Source: Fremontodendron californicum
Lineage: Eukaryota > Streptophyta > Magnoliopsida > Malvales > Malvaceae
DNA length: 64,000 bases
Assembly: GCA_030761205.1 (NCBI GenBank)
Contig: JAULJL010000011.1
Coordinates: 17,846,501-17,910,500 of the forward strand
Reading direction: 5' to 3'
The notes under the pieces are model-generated. The model did not search any database. It was not told the DNA's origin and was given only the letters and a program-made list of their open reading frames with translations. Shown piece by piece: positions 1-12,354 of the stretch. Both the position numbers and the translations under genes were made by a program. Each line of letters starts with the position of its first letter. Position 1 is the first letter of the stretch.

Positions 1-1100
1 AAGACATTCACTATGGATCGGCAACATTACATAATGGTTTATATGTTTTGGATCTAGAGATACTTGTGTTCAATATATATGTCAAGAAAGCAAGAAAGGT
101 TTATCCAAGTAAGACTTACATCTGGCACTGTAGAGTTGGTCATATCAATGAGATTTCCAAATTGCATAAACATGGTTATTTGGAACCCTTTGATTATGAA
201 TCATATGGGACTTGTGAATGTTGTCTCCTTGGTAAGATGACCAAGACTCCCTTTACTAGGAAGGGTGAAAGAGCTGGTGTTTTATTGGGCTTAATACATT
301 CAGATGTATGTGGGCCACTAAACACAGCTGCTAGAGGTAATTACTCATACTTCATAACCTTTATCGATGATCATTCTAGATATGGTTATGTGTATCTGAT
401 GAGATACAAGTCTGAAGCTTTTGAAAAGTTCAAAAAGTTCAGAGCTGAAGTAGAGAAACAGACTGGGAAAAATATTCTAGCTCTTACATCGGATCGAGGA
501 GGAGAATATTTAACCCATGGTTTCTTAGATCATTTGACAGAAAATGGAATTCTGTCACAATGGACTCCACTTGGAACTCCTCAGCATAACAAAATGTTCG
601 AGAGGAGAAACCGAACCTTGTTGGACATGGTTCAGTTCATGATGTCTAAGGCTGACCTTCCGATATCCTTTTGGGGATATGCCTTAGAAACTGCAGCTTA
701 CCTTCTAAATAGGGTTCCAAGCAAATCGGTAGATAAGGTACCATATGAGATATGGTATGGCATGAAGCCATACTTATCTTATCTAAAGATTTGGGGATGT
801 ACTGCTTATGTGAAGCAAGTCTCTTCTGATAAGCTGGGAGCTAGACCAGAAAAATGTAAGTTTGTGGGATATCCTAAAAATACTATTGGATATTACTTTT
901 ACAAACCTACTGATCAAAAGGTGTTTGTGTCAAAACATGTTGCTTTTCTAGAGAAAGAGTTTATAGTAGAAGGATTCAGTGCGAGTAAAGTAGAACTTGA
1001 AGAAGTTCAAGAACCACAACCTAACATTCCCTCGGAACTTGAGCCATTGGTCGAGGCATTAGATGCTCGGACTGATGCTCAAGGAACACAAGTGCTCTGA
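1..1100 (+). pseudogene. Ty1/copia pol fragment (GAG-pre-integrase + integrase)
   Basis: The frame is already open at base 3 and runs to the stop at 1100, so the left end is cut by the window edge; the ATG at 48 is internal. Counting from that Met, the zinc-binding set is H27, H32, C56 and C59, followed by the integrase core with D86 (IHSDVCGP), D149 (TSDRGGEY) and E185 (FERRNRT), i.e. an intact D,D35E set. The stretch around E185 reads HNKMFERR, where the usual family form has Asn-Gly-Val before the Ser/Ala-Glu. The integrase of the minus-strand element at 5228-6406 is close in sequence, so the two are one family. Protease and gag lie outside the window. The frame stops after QGTQVL, where RT should continue. 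I treat it as a dead remnant. Confidence 0.9.
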
Positions 1101-1815
1101 ATGTCTAAGGTAGATAGACATGATCGAGTGAAATATGGTTTTCTACTGGAATGTAATGCGTTGCATATTGCTTAACGCAAGTATCTCGGAGCTGGAACAT
1201 CAAAATTGATGAAACGATCCAAGGATATGGTTTATCTAGAATCATAATGATCCATGTGTTTATAAGAAGGTAAACAAACAGGCAATTGTGTTCCTAGTGC
1301 TATATGTCGACTACATATTGCTCATAGGAAACGATGTACCTATGCTTTAGACCACCAAGGTCTGGCTGTCCAAACAATTCTCCATGAAGGATTTAGGAGA
1401 AGCAGCATATATTCTGGGAATTAAGATCTATAGAGATAGATCGAAAAGGTTGCTTGGATTCTCCCAATCCACTTACATAGACAAGGTGCTAAAAGGTTTA
1501 GCATGGATACCTCCAAAAGAGGAAACTTGCCTATGTTACATGGCATACCTCTCTTGAAAGAGATGTGTCCTAAAACATTAGATGAAAGGACACAGATGGA
1601 TAGGATTCCATATGCTTAGCAATTGGATCTATCATGTATGCTATGTTATGCACTATACCAGATGTATCATATGCTCTGACTGTTATGAGCAGATACAAAA
1701 AGGGCAATCCTGGTGAAAGTCACTAGACTGCTGTGAAGAATATCCTTGAGTACTTGAGAAGCATTAAGGATACTTTCTTGGTCTATGGAGGGGTTGAACT
1801 CCAAGTTTGGGGTTA
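1101..1815 (+). pseudogene. Decayed Ty1/copia reverse transcriptase/RNase H start
   Basis: Broken reading frames here match the RT of the minus-strand copia element at 3935-4912: a tyrosine-valine-aspartate-like stretch around 1300-1320 (the usual YVDD now reads like VDY), the segment on the mobile catalytic loop around 1375-1440, and the block ending near 1810 that corresponds to ELQVxGYxNAGFQ. The N-terminal half of RT is missing: the text jumps at about 1170-1200 from the integrase-RT linker to the segment encoding SWNIxxDET. Several stops and frameshifts are present. The remnant ends exactly where the LTR of the opposite-strand element begins. Confidence 0.8.
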
Positions 1816-3491
1816 TGCTGGGATTCGGCTCATGCTCAAACAGAGATAATGTATAATTTAATCTACAAGTTAAATATACAACGCAGCGGAATAAAATAAA
1901 ACAAAGAGATATCAAATCCCTCCATGGATCTGCCTATGAATTCAAAACGATCAAGCTCTCAAGAATAGATAACAATAAAAAATCTCATACCTCTATAATG
2001 GATATTGTCGAAACCACATCATAGATTCTTGATGTTCTTGTACACAATGCTAGCTTGTCGAAGACCAAAGTCGTCCAATTGTCCTACCTCTAATGGTAAT
2101 CCACACAGGTGATCTGAAAGCCTTCACAAGTTGAGATTATGTTTTGCCAAGACGATGCTAGTGGTCTAGATTGTGAGAAACCTTCCTCCTCTTACTCTAG
2201 TTAGTCGAAAAGAATCAGGCCATAACAAAACTGATTCCTCCTCTTTTCTCTATGCGTCGATTCTCACAGGGAGGTGAGAGAATGCGGCTACCAGGGTTTT
2301 TCTTCTTTAGGGGGAGGCGGAAACAACATAAGGCATATATATATTATCAGGTTTAGTGTATGCCAACTCTTGGACTTATTGCACTAAAGCCCTTATACAT
2401 AAATTATTAAATATTCACAATAAGCCCACAACACTTAATGAATATTTAATCTGGCCCAATCTCATTTTAATTTCATAATCACCTTTTGTGTGTGACCTAT
2501 TAGGCCTGTAGCATGTTGGCAATAAATATAAAAAATTCAATTAAGAATTTCTTCTTTATACTTATAGATCATGAGCGGCATCTAGCAATGCATCATGACC
2601 ACCCAAATGCTAAGAGAGTCATCAAGCTTCGACTAGCCTTTCGTGTACAATATGTCTATGTAATCCGATCCCTTCATCAAATATCTGGGATAGGAAAGAG
2701 CATGGTTCAGTGTCTACTCTTAACCTATTCCATATTAGATCTGCAGCTTTATATTAACTCCTTAAGTATTGCCTTGGCCAAGGACTTCAATAAGTTAATA
2801 TAAGCCAGATACATGTGAGATATGTCCTCTTAATCACTTGGGGTGATGAATCCTCTCTGGACCACTCATTCATCTTCGTATGCTTCATGTCATACCCTAT
2901 AACACCATACTTTAAGCATCCTTGTGATTGGGACCCGTTTGTGATGAAATCTAAGTATGACAGTTCATATACAAGATGACCTGGTGTCACAAGTCAAAGG
3001 ATTACTTACACTATTGACACATGAGAGTATTTACCATAGACACTTGAGCGAAATACCAAATGGAACTCTTATAACGGGTCATGTTCAGTGAACTTGTTCA
3101 ACTAACAAGCACCCATATGTTATCCCCAAGTATCTCTATGCTTTCAACCTATGAGATCAGTTGCATGCATCAAGTGCATGAAGAATTAAGATATGTCAGT
3201 CTTTGACCATTGTCAATGCCCTGTCTTGACAATACAATGACCAGGAATAGGTTAGAAACACGACATTGATGCATAAGGATCCTCATAATTGTAACACCTT
3301 ACAATTCCTTTGCAATGCCATTGTGTCTCATGGGCTTTATCTTCACAAGTCATTTATAACAATTATAACAATACTGATGGATAAAGAAATACCTCAATTA
3401 TAATTAATAAACTATAATGTGCAATACATGAATATATATAAATAGTGTTTTACAAGCCCAACTAGATTGGCTTGTAGGGCTTACACCAACA
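1816..3491 (-). repeat. 3' LTR of the minus-strand copia element
   Basis: On the minus strand it starts TGTTGGTGTAAGCC directly after the polypurine tract and ends CCGAATCCCAGCA at 1816. Bases 1816 to about 2300 are repeated at 8589-9078, which identifies the 5' LTR. Length is about 1.68 kb, long for a copia LTR. It holds no coding sequence that I can support; the short open frames within it (for example around 2513-2990) are chance. Confidence 0.85.
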
Positions 3492-3501
3492 ATCTCCCAC
3501 T
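3492..3501 (-). other. Polypurine tract of the copia element
   Basis: Minus-strand AGTGGGAGAT lies immediately before the LTR start TGTTGG. This is the expected place for the second-strand primer of a copia element and fixes the inner LTR boundary. Confidence 0.8.
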
Positions 3502-3504
3502 AGC

Positions 3505-4912
3505 ACTAAAGATAATCGCCCATGTACTTAAGCCCATGTCCTTCCATGTGATGAATGTGTTTCTGCTGGGACAGAACCTTAGTAAAAGGATCAGCTATAT
3601 TGTCCTCTATGGGTACCCTTTATGTACTTATATCACCTCTTTGAATTATGTCTCTAATCAAGTGATATTGTCGTAATACATGTTTGGAATTGTGATGAGA
3701 CCATGGTTCCTTAGCTTGCGCTATGGCTCCATTGTTATCACAATAAAGTGGTACTGGATCAACAATGCTTGGAACCACACCAAGTTCAGTTATGAACTTC
3801 TTAATATAAACAGCCTCCTTCGCTGCCTCACACGCGGAGATGTATTCAGCTTCCGTTGTTGAATCTATAGTTGTAGTCTGTTTGGAACTTTTCCAATTAA
3901 CTGCAGCTCCATTTAAGGTAAATACGTAACCGCCCTACGATTTACTGTCATCCCTATCAGTTTGGAATCCAGCATTTGTATAACCCCTTACTTGGAGTTC
4001 AGCCCCTCCATAGACCAAGAAAATATCCTTAGTTCTTCTCAAGTACTTGAGGATATTCTTCACAGCAGTCCAGTGAATTTCACCAGGATTGCTTTGGTAT
4101 CGGCTCTTGACACTTAGAGCGTACGATACATCTGGTCTTGTGCATAACATGGCGTACATGATAAAACCTATTGCCAAAGCATACAGGATCCTATCCATCC
4201 GTGTCCTTTCTTCATAAGTTTTAGGACATATCTCTTTCGACAGTTGTACACCATGTACCATAGGCAAGTTACCTCTTTTGGAGATATCCATGCTAAATCT
4301 CTTTATCACCTTGTCTATGTAAATGGATTGGGATAATCCAAACAGCCTTTTCGATCTATCTCTATAGACCTTAATTCCCAGAATATATGATGTTTCTCCC
4401 AAATCCTTCATGGAGAACTGTTTGGACAGCCAGACTTTGGTGGTCTGTAGCATAGGTGCATCGTTTCCTATTAGCAATATGTCGTCGACGTATAGCACTA
4501 GCAACACAATTGCATGTCTGTTTACCTTCTTGTAAACACATGGTTCATCAGGATTCTTAATGAAACCAAATTCTTTAATTGTTTCATCAAACCTGATGTT
4601 CCAACTCCGAGATGCTTGCCTTAGTCCATAAATGGATTTTTGCAGCTTGCATACCTTTTTACATATGGCCTTGGATGAAAAACCTTCAGGTTGTGTCATA
4701 TACACTTCCTCTTACAAATTCCCGTTAAGGAATGCTGTTTTTACATCCATCTGCCATATCTCATAATCATGGTATGCAGCAATAGCAAGCATAATCCTAA
4801 TGGACTTTACCATGGCAACTGGTGAAAAGGTTTCTTCAAAATCAATGCCTTCAACTTGATTATAACATTTTGCAACCAATCTGGCCTTATACATTTGTAT
4901 ATTGCCATCCAT
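3505..4912 (-). pseudogene. Ty1/copia reverse transcriptase + RNase H (broken)
   Basis: Minus-strand frames 4912-4712 and 4705-3935 together cover the RT. The first holds KARLVAKCYNQVEGIDFEET and ends IWQMDVKTAFLNGNL, with the catalytic Asp in the MDVKTAF block. The second opens YMTQPEGF and carries the intact active-site box LYVDDILLIG. A single in-frame stop just after NGNL separates them. After the stop at 3935 the RNase H domain continues in decayed form to about 3510: on the minus strand one can read the segments around WKSSKQTTTIDSTTEAEY. RT synthesises cDNA from the element RNA and RNase H removes the template, but the stops make this copy non-functional unless read through. Confidence 0.88.
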
Positions 4913-4997
4913 GTCTGTCTTTATCTTGTAGACTCATTTACACCCTATGGGTTTTATCCCTTGAGGTGGATCAACTAAAGACAAACATGGTTAACTT

Positions 4998-6406
4998 TCA
5001 TGGCTCCATTTCGGATTTCATGGCTTCTAGCCATTTCTTGGAATTGATGTCCGACATCGCTTCCTTATAGGTAGCAAGTTCATTATCAATGGGCAAAACA
5101 TCTCTTTCCAAAAGAAATCCATATCTTATTGGAGTTTGCCTCTCCCTACTAGACCTTCGGAGTACTTGTGTTTCTTGAGCATTAGACCGAGCATCCAATG
5201 CCTCGACCATTCCGAGGGAATGTTAGGTTATGGTTCTTGACCTTCTTCAAGATCTATTTTACTCCCACTGAATCCTTCTAGTAGAAACTCTTTCTCTAGA
5301 AAAGCAGCGTGTTTTGACACAAACAACTTTTGATCAGTAGGACTGTAAAAGTAATATCCAACAATCTCTTTAGGATATCCCACAAACTTACATTTTTCTG
5401 ATCTAGCTCCCAGCTTATCAGAAGGTACTTGCTTCACATAAGTAGTACATCCCCAAATCTTTAGATAAGATAAACATGGCTTCTTGCCATTCCATATCTC
5501 ATATGGTACCTTATCTACCGATTTGCTTGGAACCCTATTTAGAAGGTAAGCTGCAGTTTCTAAGGCATATCCCCAAAAGGATATCGGAAGGTCAGCCTTA
5601 GACATCATGGATCGAACCATGTCCAACAAGGTTCGATTTGTCCTCTCGGATACTCCGTTATGTTGAGGATTTCCAGGTGGAGTCCATTGCGACAAAATTC
5701 CATTATCTGTCAAATGATCTAAGAAATCATGGGTTAAATATTCTTCTCCTCGATCCGATCTAAGAGCTAGAATATTTTTCCTAGTCTATTTCTATACTTC
5801 AGCTCTGAACTTTTTGAACTTTTCAAAAGCTTCAGACTTGTATGTCATCAGATGCACATAACCATATCTAAAATGACCATCGATAAAGGTTATGAAGTAT
5901 GAGTAATTACCTCTAGCAGCGGTGTTTAGTGGCCCACAAACATCTGAATGTATTAAGCCCAATAAAACACTAGCTCTTTCACCCTTTCCAGTGAAGGGAG
6001 TCTTGATCATCTTACCAAGGAGACAACATTCACAAGTCCCATATGATTCATAATCAAAGGGTTCCAAATAACCATGTTTATGTAATTTGGAAATCCTTGT
6101 CTCATTGATATGACCAACTCTACAGTGCCAGATGTAAGTCTTACTTGGATCATCCTTTCTTGCTTTCTTGACATTTATGTTGAACATAGGCATTTCTGGA
6201 TCCAAAACATATAATCCACTATATAATGTTGCCGATCCATAGTGAATGTCTTTAAGAATGATGGAGCAACTATTGCCCTTCATTCTTATCTCGAAACCAT
6301 CATTAACAGTGACGTATGAAACCGAAATGATGTTTCTAGACAATACTGGAACAAAGTAACAATCTTTCAGTTCCAATTTCATGCCAGACGGCAAGGATAA
6401 GTACAT
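4998..6406 (-). pseudogene. Ty1/copia integrase region (broken)
   Basis: Minus-strand frames 6406-5792 and 5713-5228 plus the linker 5210-4998. The first frame holds the end of the protease, the GAG-pre-integrase zinc set (WHCRVGH...CECC) and the first catalytic Asp (IHSDVCGP). The block with the second Asp (SDRGGEY) lies in the gap at 5714-5790, where a stop interrupts the frame. The second frame has the third residue in NGVSERTNRTLLDM, the canonical form that the + strand copy at 595 has lost. The linker contains RRSSRERQTPIRYG, a typical copia integrase-RT junction. Decayed and inactive as it stands. Confidence 0.88.
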
Positions 6407-6594
6407 GTTCCAACGGCCAATGCTACAACTTTTGCACCATTGCCTACTCTAAGAACTACTTCATCTTTGCTCAACTTTCTACTTCCTTTCAACATCCTTA
6501 TGTCATTACATAGATGTGAACCGCATCCTGAATCAATTATCCAGGAATTGGATTTAACAGTAGAAAGATTCAGTTCAATCACAAACACAGTCAA
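6379..6594 (-). pseudogene. Ty1/copia aspartic protease fragment
   Basis: The minus-strand frame contains SWIIDSGCGSHLC, with the Asp-Ser-Gly catalytic triplet of retropepsins and the typical copia Trp-x-x-Asp context. The C-terminal half runs on in the overlapping frame that starts at 6406 (MYLSLPSGMKLELKDCYFVP), so one frameshift separates them. The enzyme would cut the gag-pol polyprotein. Confidence 0.85.
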
Positions 6595-6612
6595 CCCAGA
6601 AACTTCTATAAG

Positions 6613-6804
6613 TTATTCTTGACTTGTCAAGTGAGAAACATTCCTTTCATTAAGAACGCTTCTCAATCTCATGTACCAATCCAAACATTTTGGACTAATG
6701 GCATTCATAATGCCGCACAGTACAGTTAAAGTATTAACCATTTTCAACAACCTCATATGGAAAAAGTATATATTAGTTATATTCATGCATTTATACCAAT
6801 TCAA
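6613..6804 (-). pseudogene. Ty1/copia gag remnant
   Basis: A 63-residue minus-strand frame ends CLDWYMRLRSVLNERNVSH, similar to the start of copia gag proteins, where a Trp-Tyr-x-x-Leu-Arg block is common. Protease follows after only about 20 bases, so nearly all of gag, including the zinc knuckle, has been deleted. The call rests on this one short block and on position. Confidence 0.5.
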
Positions 6805-8570
6805 GATGAGCTATTAAATCTCTTACTGTTCCTCCCAATAATTTTTCGAGATAATACCTCACTATTATTCGAAAATCTCATCAAGGTATTTCTAGTGGGC
6901 TGGGATCCCTTTCAACATGTTGCAACCTTGAGTGACTCAACAAATTACAACAAGCCTAGTTGGGTAGATGACATAGCTTATCAATTGCATCTCTATGCAA
7001 CTCCCAGATCAGTTAGGTGACAACTCTTTGTCTAAGCACATCATATGTACTTCGCCTAACTTTGCCTCTAACACTATGTGGTCAAGTTTGTAAGCATCCG
7101 GACAACATAGCATTAGTTGAGTAAGACCCAACTTCATAACTCAAACATATTCGTACAGTAGTTTGACCTTGAGTGACTCAACAAGCCTCCTACTGGAAGA
7201 ACTCTGGTTTCTTGTTATGATGATTGAAGGCAACTTTATCATGCGAAACATGTGACTCAATATTATAAAGAGGGATTTCCTTTTCTTTAAGTCTCATCAT
7301 ATTAAACATTCATAGCATTTATAAAATCGCATTAAAATAAATCTATAACATGCTTTCTACTTGGATGATTATGGACTTTCTAATCTAATTTCCTTGAGCC
7401 ATCAAAGGAAATTAGTTGGTCAAATTCCTAGGTGATTACATACATAGTCTTCAAAGCTTGCTTGTAATCTCCTTATCTTCATGGCACCTATCTTCATCTT
7501 CAAGTTACAAAAATTATTCCTAGCTAATCCTAATTTTACGCTTTGATGTAACTTTGTAATAAAGAAACCTCAAGTTACATTTGAGGGGAGTTAGGTGAGG
7601 AAAGAATTTTTACAACTCCAAAAAATAAGAGGTAAGACAGGGCACGTAGTCCCTATTTAATTTAATAAAAACCATAAAATAAAATTCAACCATCCACAAC
7701 CATATTGGGTCTAAGTCCATAATCATTCCATACATTCACAAATAATTTATGAACATATATATATCATGCTTTAATCTCTAATTATGATCATTGATTATAT
7801 TGATCCATAATTTAATTCAAAGAAAATAATAAACATTTATTCTATTCTCATTAGAATAAATCCTAATCTAATTAGGATTATTTCCTTTAATTAAATTATG
7901 ATCCAATTAAATAATTTAATTGAATATTCATGTAAATTCTTATTTTGGTGATTTAATTAATTTAACAATATTACCATATTTACTAATTTTTAGTGTTGTA
8001 TCTCAACTAGGATACTACAACATTAGTAACTTAATATTGTTAAAATTCATAAGCTGTGCGAATCTGATAGAACCAAAAAACCCTAGCAAGGGAGGCGCAT
8101 GCCATGTTTAATGTGAGTAGCCGCCGCCCCCTCATCTCCCTACAGGTTGTCTATCCCCTTTTCACAGCTTCCAATTTTTCAATGCTAAATCAGTTTTATG
8201 ATTTTTCAGGCTTGCCAAGAAAAATTCTAAGCAATTTTAAATCCTAAAAATCATTAAAACATGTATTAAAAATCAGCCAAGAAAAATCTACAAGTTTTTT
8301 TTTCACTAAAATCACCAAATTTGCGCAAAGCAGACTTATCAGTTTTCAGTCACTGCCAAACTTTCGTCAGTTCCATTAATCAGTTTAGAACAATTTTAAA
8401 CCAATTAATCAACAAGAATTCACCATAATTAACTGCTGCCTTCACCGAAACACTAAAAGTGCAAATTCTCACAAATTCGGTTAGTGACAATCGGATCAAA
8501 ATAACTCAAATAACAAAACAATTTTGTTAAAGGTAACAATCAAAGCATAGATCGTATAGGAATAACATAA
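6805..8570 (-). other. Leader region of the copia element, no gene seen
   Basis: This is AT-rich sequence between the primer binding site and the gag remnant. A motif of the form CCTTGAGTGACTCAACAA occurs twice (about 6931 and 7171). Otherwise I see only short chance frames. It probably holds the 5' untranslated leader plus decayed gag too eroded to read. Confidence 0.5.
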
Positions 8571-8587
8571 GCGAGGCTCTGATACCA
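8571..8587 (-). other. Primer binding site, tRNA-iMet type
   Basis: Minus-strand TGGTATCAGAGCCTCGC, one base inside the LTR end (...CAACA). TGGTATCAGAGC is the standard plant copia primer site complementary to initiator-Met tRNA. Confidence 0.9.
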
Positions 8588-8588
8588 C

Positions 8589-9078
8589 TGTTGGGATTCG
8601 GCTCATGCTCAAACAGAGATAATGTATAATTTTATCAACAAGTTAAACATACAACGTAGTGTAATAAAATAAAACATAGACAAACTGAATCCCTACAAGG
8701 ATCTGCTTATGAATTCGAAACGATCAAGCTGTCAAGAACAGATAACAATAAAAAATATCATACCTCTGTAATGGAGATTGACGAAACCACATCATAGATT
8801 CTTGATGTTCTTGCTCTTGTACACAATGCTAGCTTATCGAAGACCAAAGTCAGCCAATTGTCCGACCTCTAACGGTAATCTACACAGGTGATCTGAAAGC
8901 CTTCACAAGGTTGAGATTATGTTTTGCCAAGACGATGCTAGTGGTCTAGGTTGTGAGAAATCTTCCTCCTCTTACTCTAGTTAGCCGAAAAGAATCAGGC
9001 CAGAAGAAAACTGATTCCTCCTCCTCTTTTCTCTATGCATCGATTCTCACAGAGAGGTGAGAGAATGCGGCTACCAGG
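8589..9078 (-). repeat. Truncated 5' LTR of the minus-strand copia element
   Basis: It matches 1816 to about 2300 closely, including the shared block ending GAATGCGGCTACCAGG. There the match stops and TGTAGACACC begins at 9079. About 1.2 kb of LTR is missing. Confidence 0.88.
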
Positions 9079-10683
9079 TGTAGACACCTAATTTTGTCCG
9101 GACCACTAAAACAGATATGTTTTCTTCCTAAATTGATGTTTCAGAATGTAAAAAGACTTTTTTCATCCTGCAAGTGGTACTTCGAGACTTAGTTTAAGAG
9201 GACGAGCCTAAAAATTCAAACTTAAAAAAAGTCAACCTCGAAAAGTCAACCCCAAAAGGTCAACTATTGAAAAAGTCAACCCACTTTCAAAATCAAGATT
9301 TGAAGTTCAATTGAAAAATGATGAAAGAATTTTGATAATCCGAGGTCTACATAGAAAGATATGGAGTTTGGAAGTTGGGTTATGAAGATTCAGTAGAAAA
9401 GAAACCCTAATCTGAGAAATTTGGGAAAAGTGCTTAAACGATCAAATTGGTCAAAATTGAAGGTTCCAAATGAAAGATAAGCATTGAATATGGGTAATGG
9501 AGAAACCACTTGAAAGAAAAATTGAAAGAAAAGTCAATCCGGAAGAAAATCGAGAATTAGGGTTTTTGGTGGATTTCAGTGAAATTGGAAAGAATTACAA
9601 GAAATGGCACGATTCGGTAGGAATAAAGCCCATAATGGATGAAGAGTGATTAAAAAGGATAGCCCAAGGCTCAGTTTGAAGAAAATCTGAAAATCGGATT
9701 TGTTTTGAGCAAAATCGGGTTTTGGAGGCAAAAGGGCAAAATTGGAAAATTTGGGAAAAATAGAAAATGAACTCCAAAATTTCTGAAAAATTGTAAATCT
9801 CATTCTTAAATCATTTTTAAGATATTGGCGAAAGAAAATCTTGATTCGGAGTTCATTTGCAAAATGGCCAAATCCCGGGTCTCCTATGTAGTAATTCAAG
9901 AAGATAAATCCTGGAAAAATAGCAAATGAACTCCAAAAATTTGCAAATATTATTTTTAAATTATTTTGAAGAGATTGGCGAAACAAAATCTTGATTCGGA
10001 GTTCGTTTGCAAAATGGCCAAATCCCGGGCCCCCTATGCAGTAATTCAAACAGATAAATCCCGAAAAAATCCCAAATGAGTTCCAAAAATTATGAAAACT
10101 TCCAAATCACACTTTTAAATTATTTGAAAGAGATTGGTGAAGAAAAATCTTGATTTGGAGCTTGTTTAAAAATGGTAAAATTTGGGGGCATAAAAGGGCA
10201 ATTTTGGAAGAAAAAATCCAAATAAATAGCAAATGGACTCGAAATTTTTTGAAAACTTCCAAAATTCAATTTTTTATTATCTTGAAAGTATTGAAAAACT
10301 AAAATTTGAGTGCGTTTGCCATTTATTTGCATTCAGGGGGCAAAAAGGTCATTTTACCCAAGAAATCGAAAAGGGCTTTTCTTGCCGTTCAAAAAAATCA
10401 AACATAGGCTGGAAGAAGGGGGGTTGGCCGGCCAAGGCCCAAGGATGGGAAGGAGGTTTCTGATTTTTTAATCAAGAAGCCAAAAATGAATAGTTAGTGA
10501 GTTTTTGATCAAGTCTTTGCAAATAAGCCACATGGACCAATGCATGAAGAGGGAGAGTGTCAACATAATGGCTTAAGATTCTTGAACAACTGTAATTGTG
10601 GATAGCTGATGGCCTAATCTAAGGGTGATAATTTCATGTTTTAAACATCTTAGATCAATGGCCCTTGGATGAAAATTGGTTAT
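9079..10683 (+). repeat. Left arm of long inverted repeat: LTR of Tat/Ogre-type element, + orientation
   Basis: It begins TGTAGACACCTAATTTTGTC and is the reverse complement, with many substitutions and small indels, of 17410-19196, which is the 3' LTR of the minus-strand Ogre-type element. Shared landmarks: the GTCAACCCC/AAAAAGTCAACC block near 9230-9290, the repeat units with AATCCCGGG near 9880-10040, and the block on 'GCACATGGACCAATGCATG' type sequence near 10520-10560. It has no polypurine tract or internal domain of its own next to it, so it is an LTR piece from a second element. The open frames here are fortuitous readings of the internal repeats. Confidence 0.8.
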
Positions 10684-12339
10684 TTCTATTCTTATGTTAT
10701 TAGTTCTTTTCTCTTACACATGATTCTTTCATTTGGGTTAATAGCATTACATTGAGGACAATGTAAGAATTAAGTGTGGGGGGAAGGATTTAGGATTTAT
10801 TTTATTTTTGGCTATTATTTTTTTATGAGTCTTTAATAATATTATTATTATTAAAAATTTTAGTGTGTTTTAGTTCTTTTCTATACTATGATGAGATATG
10901 AATTGCATAGGTCTAAAACTAGTTTAGTAGTGAGAAGATTTTTCATGAGAATTAAGCTTGATATCATTTTTCATGGAACCAATGTTAATATGATATGTTG
11001 ATTGAGAAAGAAGCATGTTTAGACTTAAAATTGACTTGTATAATCATCCTTGTGAGTTTTGAGCCTATATGATTGATGCATTATACATATCAATCTAATT
11101 TCTTTCTTGAGTGCTCTTATGATTACATGATTCTCTAGAACTTGCTTTAAACCTTGTTGACACTATATTGATGCATGTGACAACATGAATATGACAGAGG
11201 CATTAGAATTTTTAACCAGGGCCAAACAACCATCCCTTATTGATGTTCCAAGAGAACATTCCCCTTAGTGAGCCAATTTGAGCCTACATTGAATAAGCTA
11301 TTTATTTGGTAACCATATCTTGTCCCTAATCTAAATATACTTATTTATATCCTTACCCTTGTTCTAAAGATGAATTAGCATGTTTTGAGACATATTGCAA
11401 AGACAAGGAAGACCTATTCAAATTTTGGGTTAGAAACAAGAGATAAGTGTGGGGGAGGAGAAAGGCAAAAATCCAGAGAAAAACAGAGGGAATATTGCCA
11501 AATACATTCCCATGAAGAAAAAAAAAAACAAAACAAAATTGAATCATCTCTTGAACTTCTATTTAAAGAAAAGAAAAAGAATGTTACAAGGTTGGTTAGA
11601 ATGAAGCAAAGGCTCAACATAAAATATTCAACCTATGTGATTATGTACTTCCAAGGAATATTGAGAAAGTTTTATTTGTAAAATCTTATTTTGTCTCTAA
11701 TTTCTATGAAGTCTTTGGAACCTTTGTAATATCTTTTATCTTTTTTCTTTAACCACATTATAACCCCTTGGCCCCATTACAACCTTGAATAAAGACCTTT
11801 TGATTTATGAAGTTGCATGATCTAAATAGTGGATAATAGGTGGACAAGCAAGCATATGGTAGAACTGTTTTCATGAGATTGATTGAGTGTAAACACTTTA
11901 CCACTACTTTAAAGAGTGAAAATCATGAGAGTACAGTGAGAAGTTGAGATTAAGTTTGAATATGCATTATTTTGATTGAAATATGTTATGTTAATATAGG
12001 CTTAACTCAAACTATTTACATTCAAGCAAGATTTTTTGTGAATTTCTTTAAGCTATTGATTAGTTTATAAGACTTGTCCAATGATTATCTCTAATTTATA
12101 TTGCAAGGATTAGTTGTAATTATTATTAGTATAATTTTTAATTTTTTTTAGTTTTTCTGATGTCTTCAATGTTTGTGGGTATTGTCCTAGTAAACCCTCA
12201 CGAGACTAAACTCGTCCACTAGGGACACCTAGGGGGTTTAAAGGCTTGTGTCACATGCTAAGTGCCACCGTGATTTCCTACGAAAGTGGATTAGATTTTC
12301 TTATTTTATTTTGTTTTGGTCGAGGACTAGCAAAAAGCT

Positions 12340-12350
12340 AAGTGTGGGGG
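12340..12350 (+). other. Polypurine tract (Athila-like)
   Basis: AAGTGTGGGGG followed by TATT and the LTR start TGATAAGCTC. The same arrangement occurs before the LTR at 63209 and, on the minus strand, beside 42455. Confidence 0.8.
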
Positions 12351-12354
12351 TATT

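Larger units (their letters stand above)
1816..9078 (-). mobile_element. Degenerate Ty1/copia element, minus strand, 5' LTR truncated
   Basis: Reading on the minus strand from high to low coordinates: truncated 5' LTR (9078-8589), primer binding site (8587-8571), long leader, gag remnant (6804-6613), protease, integrase, RT and RNase H (6594 to about 3510), polypurine tract (3501-3492) and 3' LTR (3491-1816). LTR ends are TG...CA (one CA end has become GCA). The first 490 bases of the 5' LTR match the corresponding end of the 3' LTR. The rest of the 5' LTR was removed by the junction with the TGTAGACACC element at 9079. No target duplication can be checked because both outer ends are junctions with other elements. 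Confidence 0.88.

Noticed and set aside
8571..8587. Possible tRNA gene sequence
   Set aside because: Only the 3'-end complement (primer binding site) is present; no cloverleaf can be drawn. The same applies to 32500, 46378, 58221 and 61258.
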